From contig NZ_CP121634.1 in assembly GCF_029714945.1 (NCBI RefSeq), forward strand, positions 3,183,001-3,247,000: a stretch of 64,000 bases of DNA. The letters are read 5' to 3'. Both the position numbers and the translations under genes were made by a program. The notes beneath the pieces were generated by a model, which saw nothing but the letters and a program-made list of their open reading frames with translations, had not been told where the DNA came from and did not search any database. Positions 53,450 through 60,612 of this stretch are shown in pieces. Within the stretch, counting starts at the first letter, position 1. The number at the start of each line of letters is the position of its first letter. The DNA comes from Bradyrhizobium sp. CIAT3101. GTDB taxonomy: Bacteria > Pseudomonadota > Alphaproteobacteria > Rhizobiales > Xanthobacteraceae.

Positions 53450-53464
53450 GACATTGCTCCGAGT

Positions 53465-53890
53465 TCAGTGCCTCACCACCAGCACCGAGCACTTCGCGTA
53501 GCGCACGACATGCCCGGCGTTGGAGCCGAGGAAATAGGTCCGCATCGCAGGCCGATGCGAGGTCATGACGATCAGGTCGGCCTTCATGTGCGCGGCTTCC
53601 TCCAGGATCTCGTGATAGATGCCGCCCTGGCGCACGACGCTTGAGATGTGCGATGCCTCGATCCCGGATTCGCGCGCGACGATGGCGAGCGCCTCTTCCG
53701 AGGTCTGGCGCTGCTGTTCGTCGAAGTCGGCCGGGACGTATTCGGCGAGCATCACTGGCGTCATCGGCAGCACGTTGAGCAGCCGGACCGATCCGCTCCA
53801 GTTCTGCGACAGCGTCGTCGCGGTCGCGATCGCAGGCTTTGCGAGGTCGGTGTCGGCGAGGTCGATGGGCACGAGAATGGACTTGAACAT
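53465..53890 (-). CDS. Universal stress protein (UspA family)
   Basis: This 141-residue protein is a single UspA domain. The N-terminal ILVPIDLADTDLAKPAIATATTL and the C-terminal ADLIVMTSHRPAMRTYFLGSNAGHVVRYAKCSVLVVRH are family-typical. The nucleotide-binding loop G-x2-G-x9-G(S/T) appears as GSNAGHVV only in part, so ATP binding is uncertain. ATG 53890 has GGGAGGCGCAG directly upstream; the frame reaches 53911. It is followed by a membrane-protein gene and preceded by sixA. Confidence 0.9.
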   Translation of the reverse strand: MFKSILVPIDLADTDLAKPAIATATTLSQNWSGSVRLLNVLPMTPVMLAEYVPADFDEQQRQTSEEALAIVARESGIEASHISSVVRQGGIYHEILEEAAHMKADLIVMTSHRPAMRTYFLGSNAGHVVRYAKCSVLVVRH

Positions 53891-53946
53891 CTGCGCCTCC
53901 CTAGTGACCAAGCTGCATCAACCGGTCGAGACGGCGCCCGCGCGTC

Positions 53947-54483
53947 TCATCCCAGTCGAAGCAACTTGGGGCTGACGAACAGCACCAGTTTGCCGCGGCG
54001 GTAGGCCACGTCCCCCCAATCCTTGACGTCAAAGTCGAGGACCGCAAGCCCCGCCGTGGGCAGATTGCCGGCAAGCGCCTTGGCGCCGGCCGGATCGCCG
54101 CTGCCCATCAGCATCAGGCCGGCCTCGTGCATGCCCGGATTATGCCCGACCAGCAGCAACTGCCTGGGATTGGCCGGAATCGTTGCAGTGCGAATGGTTT
54201 CAAGGATCTGCGCGGGATCGGCGCCGTAGAGTTCCGGCAGGATCTCGACCTGCGGTGCTGCGACGCGGTCCTTCATCGCCTGCCAGGCGATATCCCAGGT
54301 CTGCCGGGCACGGACGGCGTGCGACACCAGCACGAGTTCGGGCACGGGCGGGTGAGCGGCGATCCAGTCGCCCATTTCGGCGGCGTCCCGCTGGCCGCGG
54401 TCGTCGAGCCGGCGGTCCTGGTCGCGGCCGCTCGGCGCGTCGGTCTCGGTCTTGGCGTGACGCAGCAGCATCAAACGGCGCAT
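53947..54483 (-). CDS. SixA-like phosphohistidine phosphatase
   Basis: This 178-residue protein belongs to the histidine phosphatase superfamily. The phospho-accepting His lies in MLLRHAKTE (H9), with a second active-site His in LVGHNPGMHE and an Arg in SHAVRARQTW. The SixA branch removes phosphate from Hpt domains of histidine kinases. ATG 54483 (MRRLMLLRHAK) is preferred to GTG 54504. The UspA-like gene follows after 56 nt on the same strand. An Hpt protein is encoded 33 kb away in this window, but a link is speculative. Confidence 0.85.
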   Translation of the reverse strand: MRRLMLLRHAKTETDAPSGRDQDRRLDDRGQRDAAEMGDWIAAHPPVPELVLVSHAVRARQTWDIAWQAMKDRVAAPQVEILPELYGADPAQILETIRTATIPANPRQLLLVGHNPGMHEAGLMLMGSGDPAGAKALAGNLPTAGLAVLDFDVKDWGDVAYRRGKLVLFVSPKLLRLG

Positions 54484-54593
54484 GGCATTCTCGAATCGTT
54501 CCACGTCCAGAATAATCTACAGGCGCCGGTTGAGGACAAGGTGACAAGCGCCCGATTGGTCCTTTAAGAAGATTGCTCCGTTGACAAAACGAC

Positions 54594-56054
54594 ATGAGCG
54601 AGACTTTCACAAGCGTGTCCCAGGAAGAAGCCGGCTTTCGTGAACGTGCGCGGCTGTCGTTTGATCTCGACGCCGACATTTGCGTGATCGGGGCGGGGCT
54701 TGCCGGCCTCTCCATTGCGCTGGAGGCGGCCCGGCTCGGGGCCAGCGTCGCGGTGCTCGAGGGCCGCCATATCGGCTGGAACGCCTCCGGCAACCAGCTC
54801 GGCACCGTGACGCCGGGCTTCGCGCTGCCGCTCACGGATCTGATCGAGCGCATCGGCTTCGAGGACGCCAGCGAATTGTGGACGCTCTCGAAGGAGGGCG
54901 CCGAGTTCGTCCGCGCCAATGCCACCGAAGAGAACATGCCGGGCATCGGCATCACCGACGGCGTTCTGGAAGTCTCCAACGTCGATGCCGGCGACCGGCT
55001 GATCAGCCGGCTCCAGATGCTGAACGAGGATTTCGACACCGAGGTCGAGGGCTGGCAGGTCGATCGCGTTCGCGAGGCGCTCAAGACCGATCGTTACTTC
55101 CACGGCATCTACTATCCCAAAGCATTCCAGGTCGACGGCCGCAAATATGTGCATGGCCTTGCCGTGCTGGCGCGGCGCGCCGGTGCCCGCATCTTCGAGG
55201 ATACGCCGGTCGTCAGCATCGATCATTCCGGTATCCGCAAGCGCATCGTCACGCCGTCGGCGCGGCTGCGCGCCACGCACATCGTGCTTGCCGGCAACAT
55301 TCATCTCGGCGCGCCCTTGCGGCGCCTGTCGGAGACGCTGCTACCGGTCTGGCGCCATGCCGGTATCACCGCGCCGCTCGGCGAGCGCGTGCACGAGATC
55401 ATCGGCTTCAAGGGATCCGTGATGGATTCCGATGGCGTCGATCATTTCCGCATCGTCGATGGCGATCGCCTGATGTGGGAGAGCCCGGAGACGACCTGGG
55501 CGGCGCGGCCGCAGCGATTTGCCGGCGCCGTCAAGCGGCGGATCCGCACGATCTTTCCCCAGCTCGGCAATGTCGAGATCACCGACACCTTCGGCGGTGC
55601 CACCGGCCAGACCGTGCACGGCATGCCGCAGATCGGCCAGCTGCGCAAAGGTCTGTGGGTGGCGAGCGGGTTCGGCCGCCAGGGCATGAACACCTCCGCC
55701 ATGGCCGGGCAGCTGATCGCACGCAGCATCCTGTGGGGCGACGAGCGCTGGAAGCTGTTCTCGCCGTTCGAGCTGGTCTGGGCCGGCGGCACCACCGGAC
55801 GGGTCGCAGGCCAACTGGTCGGAGTTTGGGGCAGGGCAAGTTCCGCCGCCGCGGGGTCGCTCGCCCGCTATCGCGAACGGGCCCGGGTCAAGGATAGGGA
55901 ACGCGAGGCGCGGCTGGCCGAGGCCAATCGGGCTGCCGGCACCGGTCCGCGCCGTCCGCCGCCCGGGGTTCGGCCGCGGCCGGCTCCGGCACCGCAGCCG
56001 CCAGCGACGGAGCAGGCGGAACCGGTCCCCCAAGACCAAGGCGTCTCGCAATAA
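54594..56054 (+). CDS. FAD-dependent oxidoreductase (DAO family, PuuB-like)
   Basis: This 486-residue enzyme of the D-amino-acid oxidase family has the FAD motif DICVIGAGLAGLSIALEAA near residue 27 and a C-terminal FAD-contact region (GLWVASGFGRQGMNTSAMAGQLIA). The pattern GWNASGNQLGTVTPGF is like that of gamma-glutamylputrescine oxidases and glycine-oxidase relatives. It would oxidise an amine or amino acid. The last ~70 residues are Arg/Pro-rich low complexity. ATG 54594 lacks a strong ribosome site. No polyamine genes are adjacent, so the substrate is open. Confidence 0.83.
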   Translation: MSETFTSVSQEEAGFRERARLSFDLDADICVIGAGLAGLSIALEAARLGASVAVLEGRHIGWNASGNQLGTVTPGFALPLTDLIERIGFEDASELWTLSKEGAEFVRANATEENMPGIGITDGVLEVSNVDAGDRLISRLQMLNEDFDTEVEGWQVDRVREALKTDRYFHGIYYPKAFQVDGRKYVHGLAVLARRAGARIFEDTPVVSIDHSGIRKRIVTPSARLRATHIVLAGNIHLGAPLRRLSETLLPVWRHAGITAPLGERVHEIIGFKGSVMDSDGVDHFRIVDGDRLMWESPETTWAARPQRFAGAVKRRIRTIFPQLGNVEITDTFGGATGQTVHGMPQIGQLRKGLWVASGFGRQGMNTSAMAGQLIARSILWGDERWKLFSPFELVWAGGTTGRVAGQLVGVWGRASSAAAGSLARYRERARVKDREREARLAEANRAAGTGPRRPPPGVRPRPAPAPQPPATEQAEPVPQDQGVSQ

Positions 56055-56140
56055 GTTGAGAAAAATCCCGCCTGGAAGTGTAACGTCCGCCGTTAGAATC
56101 CGTATCTCAGGGCGTGGACTTCCTGCGCACGGAGAAAGAC

Positions 56141-56653
56141 ATGTTTGACCGCCGCATCCTGTTGACGACCGTCGCCGGTCTGTTTGGCCTTTCGGCCTTC
56201 CGCTGGTTGAGGGGAACACCCGCTGAGGCTGGAGAGAAGGCCGCACAAAAGTTCGAGATCGAGAAGACCGACGCCGAGTGGCGGGCCCAGCTCACCCCGC
56301 AGCAATATGAGATCCTCCGCAAGGAAGGCACCGAACGGCCGGGCTCCAGCCCGCTCTTGAAGGAGCATCGCAAGGGCACCTTCGCCTGCGCCGGCTGCGA
56401 CCTGCCGCTGTTCGCCTCGGAAACCAAGTTCGAGAGCGGCACGGGGTGGCCGAGCTTCTACCAGCCGATCGAGGGCAATGTCGGCAAGACCGAGGACCGC
56501 ACCTTCGGCATGGTGCGCACCGAGGTGCACTGCCGGCGCTGCGGCGGCCATCTCGGCCACGTCTTCGACGACGGTCCGAAGCCGACCGGATTGCGCTACT
56601 GCATCGACGGTTTCGGGCTGGTGTTTCATCCCGCGGCGCCGTCGGCGACTTAG
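56141..56653 (+). CDS. msrB: Exported methionine sulfoxide reductase B
   Basis: This 170-residue protein reduces methionine-R-sulfoxide. The MsrB domain has the zinc cysteines CAGC and [28 protein letters not shown], and the catalytic Cys in LRYCIDG. The N-terminus [20 protein letters not shown] has a twin-Arg motif and a hydrophobic stretch, suggesting Tat export or a membrane anchor rather than the cytosol. ATG 56141 follows GGAGAAAG; GTG 56114 adds nine residues. A terminator follows at 56703. Confidence 0.92.
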   Translation: MFDRRILLTTVAGLFGLSAFRWLRGTPAEAGEKAAQKFEIEKTDAEWRAQLTPQQYEILRKEGTERPGSSPLLKEHRKGTFACAGCDLPLFASETKFESGTGWPSFYQPIEGNVGKTEDRTFGMVRTEVHCRRCGGHLGHVFDDGPKPTGLRYCIDGFGLVFHPAAPSAT

Positions 56654-56674
56654 GGCGTTATATGAAGTGTTTCC

Positions 56675-56691
56675 CCGGCAATTGTTGCCGG
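56675..56691. promoter_or_regulatory. Palindrome upstream of flgE, possible FlbD-type enhancer
   Basis: CCGGCAA-TTG-TTGCCGG is a perfect 7-3-7 inverted repeat centred about 84 bp upstream of the -24/-12 promoter. A second, imperfect copy (CCGGCA-ATTA-TGCC) follows at 56693-56706. Enhancers at this distance are normal for sigma-54 activators, and the sequence recalls Caulobacter ftr sites bound by FlbD. It could instead belong to the terminator region of msrB. Confidence 0.5.
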
Positions 56692-56702
56692 TCCGGCAAT
56701 TA

Positions 56703-56726
56703 TGCCCCGGTCATCCGACCGGGGCA
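56703..56726 (+). terminator. Terminator after msrB
   Basis: A perfect 10-bp stem (TGCCCCGGTC / GACCGGGGCA) with an ATCC loop is followed by TGTCTATTTAA. It overlaps the second CCGGCA-type motif. Confidence 0.7.
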
Positions 56727-56764
56727 TGTCTATTTAAGTCATTGATTTCCTGAGAATACCCGCA

Positions 56765-56781
56765 TTGGCATAGGCCTTGCG
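56765..56781 (+). promoter_or_regulatory. Sigma-54-type promoter of the flgE-flgK-flgL operon
   Basis: TTGGCATAGGCCTTGCG has GG and GC dinucleotides exactly 10 bp apart, matching the -24/-12 consensus TGGCAC-N5-TTGC. It is 63 bp upstream of the flgE ATG. Hook genes are sigma-54-dependent in Caulobacter-type flagellar cascades. Confidence 0.75.
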
Positions 56782-56843
56782 ACGTCTCCTCCGACTGCGG
56801 CCATGGTCTGCCGGCCGCCGAGATCGGATTTGGAGACAAAGTT

Positions 56844-58676
56844 ATGGGTATCTTCGATGCAATGAACACCTCGGTGGGTGGCCTGCAGGCGCAGTCCTAC
56901 GCGCTTCAGAACATCTCGGGCAACATCGCGAACTCGTCCACCACCGGTTACAAGGGCATCGGGACCTCATTCGAAGATCTCATCCCGGACGCCTCCGTGC
57001 CGAGCAAGCAGGTCGCCGGCGGCGTCACTGCGCATGCGCAGGCGACCATCACCACCCAGGGTACGATCTCGTCCTCCACCGTCGCCACCAACATGGCGAT
57101 CACCGGCGACGGCTTCTTCTCGGTGCAGAAGGCGACCGGCGTCGTCGACAACGTGCCGGTATTCAACGGCGTCACGAATTACACCCGCCGCGGCGACTTC
57201 CAGGTCAACGCCAACGGCAACCTCGTCAACGGTGCCGGCTACTATTTGATGGGCGTCGCGGTCGATCCAAAGACCGGCAACCCGACCGGCAACGTGCCGA
57301 CGGTGCTGCAATTCCAGAACAACTTCGTTCCGGCTCAGGCGACCACCGCGATTCAGTATGCGGCGAACCTTCCGACCCAGCCGAACACGGTGGCAAGTTC
57401 GACGGCGGCCAGCGGTTCGCTCTTGGCCAATGGTGGTCTTAATCCGTCCGACTTCGCGGCGAACCCGCTGCCGATCGGCACGCCGGCGACGCCCTATTCG
57501 GATGCCACGATCACCGGCACGTCCGTCCACAACGAGAATACGACGCCAGTGCCGATCACCACTGCAACAAAGCTGTCGGGCACCGCGCCGAGCGACTCGC
57601 TGACGTCGAACTTCGTCGCCGGCAACACCATCGTCGTGGGCACCTCGCCCGCGACTACCATCACTATCACTGCAGCAGGCACCGGCGCGCAGGACGCAAC
57701 CCACGTCCGCGCCGACGATACAGTCGGCGACCTGCTCACGGCGATCGGGACCGCCACGGGCGTGCAGCCGACCATCAACGCCTCGACCGGCGCCATCACC
57801 TTCCACACAGGCACGGCGCAGGATCTCAGCATCACGAGCACCGCGCCCGCGTTCTCAGCGCTCGGATTCACGAGCCCGGTGACCAAGGCGCGCAACGGCG
57901 GCGGCACGGCCGGCACCGGGACGGTGATCGGCAACGACATCGCGACCTTCACCAAGGAATCCATCAGCGGCGGTGCCGTGACGGCCTACAACGCGGCCGG
58001 CACGCCCGTGAACATGCAATTGCGCTGGGCCAAGACCGACAGCGCGGCACTGGGCACAGGACATACGGACAGCTGGAACTTGTTTTATCAGACCGACCCG
58101 AACGCGACCGGTACGACGGTCGGCTGGGTCAATAGCGGCCAGACCTTCACCTTTGCCAGCGACGGTTCGCTGTCCACGCCGACCGGCTCGGGCATCACCA
58201 TCAACAACGTCAGCGTCAGCGGCCAATCACTCGGCTCGGTCGCTTTCAACATCTCTTCGGGTGGGTTGACGCAATATGCCAGCACCAGCGGTGCCGTCAC
58301 CATCAACACCATCACGCAGAACGGCTACGCCGCCGGCCAGCTCCGTTCGGTCGCCGTCAACAACAACGGCCTTGTAGTCGGCACCTTCTCCAACGGCCAA
58401 AACCTCGACCTCGCTCAGGTGTCGCTGTCGCACTTCAATGGCACCAACTACCTCAAGGCGTTGGATGGCGGCGCCTATGCCGTCACCGATCAGTCTGGTC
58501 CGGCGATCGACGGCGCCTCGGGCACCATCAGCGGCTCGTCCCTAGAGGGATCCAACACCGACATCGCCGACGAATTCACCAAGCTGATCGTGACCCAGCA
58601 GGCCTATTCGGCCAACACCAAGGTGATCACGACGGCGAATTCGATGGTCCAGGATCTCCTCAACGTGTTGCGCTGA
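56844..58676 (+). CDS. flgE: Flagellar hook protein FlgE
   Basis: This 610-residue protein forms the flagellar hook. The N-terminal rod/hook motif (GIFDAMNTSVGGLQAQSYALQNISGNIANSSTTGYKG) and the C-terminal TKLIVTQQAYSANTKVITTANSMVQDLLNVLR match the axial-protein ends. The middle is longer than in enterobacterial FlgE (~400 aa): residues ~240-352 hold an extra domain (TVGDLLTAIGTATGVQP, DLSITSTAPAFSALGFTSPVTKA) resembling the flagellin-IN/hook-IN repeats and shared with FlgL in this cluster. GGAGACAAAG precedes the ATG. It is the first gene of flgE-flgK-flgL behind a sigma-54-type promoter. Confidence 0.94.
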   Translation: MGIFDAMNTSVGGLQAQSYALQNISGNIANSSTTGYKGIGTSFEDLIPDASVPSKQVAGGVTAHAQATITTQGTISSSTVATNMAITGDGFFSVQKATGVVDNVPVFNGVTNYTRRGDFQVNANGNLVNGAGYYLMGVAVDPKTGNPTGNVPTVLQFQNNFVPAQATTAIQYAANLPTQPNTVASSTAASGSLLANGGLNPSDFAANPLPIGTPATPYSDATITGTSVHNENTTPVPITTATKLSGTAPSDSLTSNFVAGNTIVVGTSPATTITITAAGTGAQDATHVRADDTVGDLLTAIGTATGVQPTINASTGAITFHTGTAQDLSITSTAPAFSALGFTSPVTKARNGGGTAGTGTVIGNDIATFTKESISGGAVTAYNAAGTPVNMQLRWAKTDSAALGTGHTDSWNLFYQTDPNATGTTVGWVNSGQTFTFASDGSLSTPTGSGITINNVSVSGQSLGSVAFNISSGGLTQYASTSGAVTINTITQNGYAAGQLRSVAVNNNGLVVGTFSNGQNLDLAQVSLSHFNGTNYLKALDGGAYAVTDQSGPAIDGASGTISGSSLEGSNTDIADEFTKLIVTQQAYSANTKVITTANSMVQDLLNVLR

Positions 58677-58710
58677 TCGGCGCGTAACGTAACCAAAGGC
58701 GGCAAGTAAG

Positions 58711-60594
58711 ATGGGTTTGAGTTCAGCCCTTGCCAGTGCGATGAGCGGTCTGCGTGCCAACCAGGCCGCGCTGTCGATCGTCTCGTCGAACGTCGCAAAC
58801 TCGCAGACGCCGGGTTACGTCGCCCAGACGCCGAACCAGATCGAAGTCACCACCGGTGACTTCGGCTCGACTGCGAAGACGACCGGCGTCAGCCGCGACA
58901 TCGACAGCTATGTGCAGAACCAGCTGCGCACCGAGACCGGCGGCAGCGGCTATGCCGACCAGATGGCCAACATTCTGAAGCAGCTTCAGAATGTCTATGG
59001 CACGCCCGGCAACAGCGGCACGCTCGAAAACGCGCTGAACAACTTCACCTCTTCGCTCCAGGCGCTCTCGACCAGCGCAGGCTCGTCGTCGGCGCAAACG
59101 GTCGCGCTCGGTGCCGCGCAGTCGCTGGCGACGCAGCTCAACGTCACCACCAAGGGCATCCAGTCGCTGCGCTCCAATGTCGAGCAGGATCTCGGCACCT
59201 CATCGCAGCAGGCCAACGCGGCGATGAGCCAGATCGCCGACATCAACACCAAGCTCCAGGGGTTGGCTCCCAGCGATCCATCCGCCGCATCGTTGATGGA
59301 CCAGCGCGACCAGGCCATCAACACGCTGTCGAAATTCGTCGACGTTCGTGTCACCACCGACGGATCAAACCAGGCCAACATCTACACTACCACCGGCATT
59401 CAGCTCGTCGGCGCGGGACTGGCCTCGCAGTTCTCCTTCGCATCTACCGGCACGCTTTCGGCGACCTCGCTCTACAACGTCGATCCGACCAAGTCCGGTG
59501 TGGGGGCGTTGACCATCAAGCTGCCAAACGGATCATCGCTCGACGTCGTCGCCAACAACGTTGTCTCCTCCGGCCAGATCGCAGCCGATCTCAAGCTGCG
59601 CGACCAGACGCTGGTGCAGGCGCAGAACCAGGTCGACCAGCTCGCCGCGACGATGTCGAGCGCACTGTCTGACAAGACCACGGCAGGCAGCGCGGTTGCG
59701 GGCCCGCCGGCCGGCTTCGACGTCGACCTCGCGGGTGCGGCGCCCGGCAACACCGTCAACATTACCTACACGGATACAACGACCAACACGCAGCGCCAGA
59801 TCACGCTGGTCAACGTCACCGATCCGGCGGCTTTGCCGCTTCAGAACGCTGCTAACGCTAATCCGATGCAAGTTGGAGTCAATTTCTCCGCCGGCATGGG
59901 CGCGATCGCGTCGGCGCTCAGTGCCACGCTTTCCGGTGCGCATCTGTCGTTTTCCGCCGCCCCGTCGCCGGCTACCGCCACGACGTTGCGGATCACCGAT
60001 GACGGCACCGGTCTCGCCAAGGTCAATTCGTCGGCCGCCACCAAGACGATCTCGTCGCTGACGTCGGGCAGCCCGCAACTGCCGCTGTTCACCGACGGCA
60101 GCACGGCGCTCTACACAGGTGCGATCACGGCGTCGGGTTCGCAGATGACCGGCCTTGCCGGCCGCATTTCGGTCAACCCGTCACTGGTCACCGACCCGAC
60201 AAGGCTGTCGATCTACAGCACCTCGCCGGTGACGCCCACCGGTGACACCACGCGCTCGGACTATCTCTATTCGCAGCTCACCAACACGGTGTTTTCCTAT
60301 TCACCGCAGACCGGTCTCGGTTCGGCCAGCCAGCCGTTCACCGGCAGCGTCTCGAACTATCTCCAGCAGTTCCTGAGCGTTCAGGCCAACGCCTCGACCC
60401 AGGCGACCGCCCTCCAACAGGGCCAGAGCGTCGTGGTCTCGACGCTGCAGGCCAAGTTCAACTCGACCTCCAGCGTCAATCTGGACTCGGAGATGTCGAA
60501 CCTGATCCAGCTTCAGAATGCCTATGCCGCCAACGCCCATGTCATGTCGGTGGTGCAGAGCATGATGAATACGTTGATCCAGGCTCAAGGGTAA
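58711..60594 (+). CDS. flgK: Flagellar hook-associated protein 1 FlgK
   Basis: This 627-residue protein forms the first hook-filament junction zone. The N-terminus GLSSALASAMSGLRANQAALSIVSSNVANSQTPGYV and the C-terminus LDSEMSNLIQLQNAYAANAHVMSVVQSMMNTLIQAQ are diagnostic. Between them is the FlgK helical region (~90-200, MDQRDQAINTLSKFVDVRV) and a variable beta-rich domain. AGGCGGCAAGTAAG precedes the ATG. Only 34 bp separate it from flgE and 18 from flgL, so the three form an operon. Confidence 0.95.
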   Translation: MGLSSALASAMSGLRANQAALSIVSSNVANSQTPGYVAQTPNQIEVTTGDFGSTAKTTGVSRDIDSYVQNQLRTETGGSGYADQMANILKQLQNVYGTPGNSGTLENALNNFTSSLQALSTSAGSSSAQTVALGAAQSLATQLNVTTKGIQSLRSNVEQDLGTSSQQANAAMSQIADINTKLQGLAPSDPSAASLMDQRDQAINTLSKFVDVRVTTDGSNQANIYTTTGIQLVGAGLASQFSFASTGTLSATSLYNVDPTKSGVGALTIKLPNGSSLDVVANNVVSSGQIAADLKLRDQTLVQAQNQVDQLAATMSSALSDKTTAGSAVAGPPAGFDVDLAGAAPGNTVNITYTDTTTNTQRQITLVNVTDPAALPLQNAANANPMQVGVNFSAGMGAIASALSATLSGAHLSFSAAPSPATATTLRITDDGTGLAKVNSSAATKTISSLTSGSPQLPLFTDGSTALYTGAITASGSQMTGLAGRISVNPSLVTDPTRLSIYSTSPVTPTGDTTRSDYLYSQLTNTVFSYSPQTGLGSASQPFTGSVSNYLQQFLSVQANASTQATALQQGQSVVVSTLQAKFNSTSSVNLDSEMSNLIQLQNAYAANAHVMSVVQSMMNTLIQAQG

Positions 60595-60612
60595 TCAGTA
60601 GGGCTCTGAAAC

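Noticed and set aside
53451..53459. Reverse copy of GAGCAATGT before the small membrane protein
   Set aside because: It coincides with the ribosome-binding site (CGGAG) and is a single 9-mer, so shared sequence with the MocR repeats may be chance.
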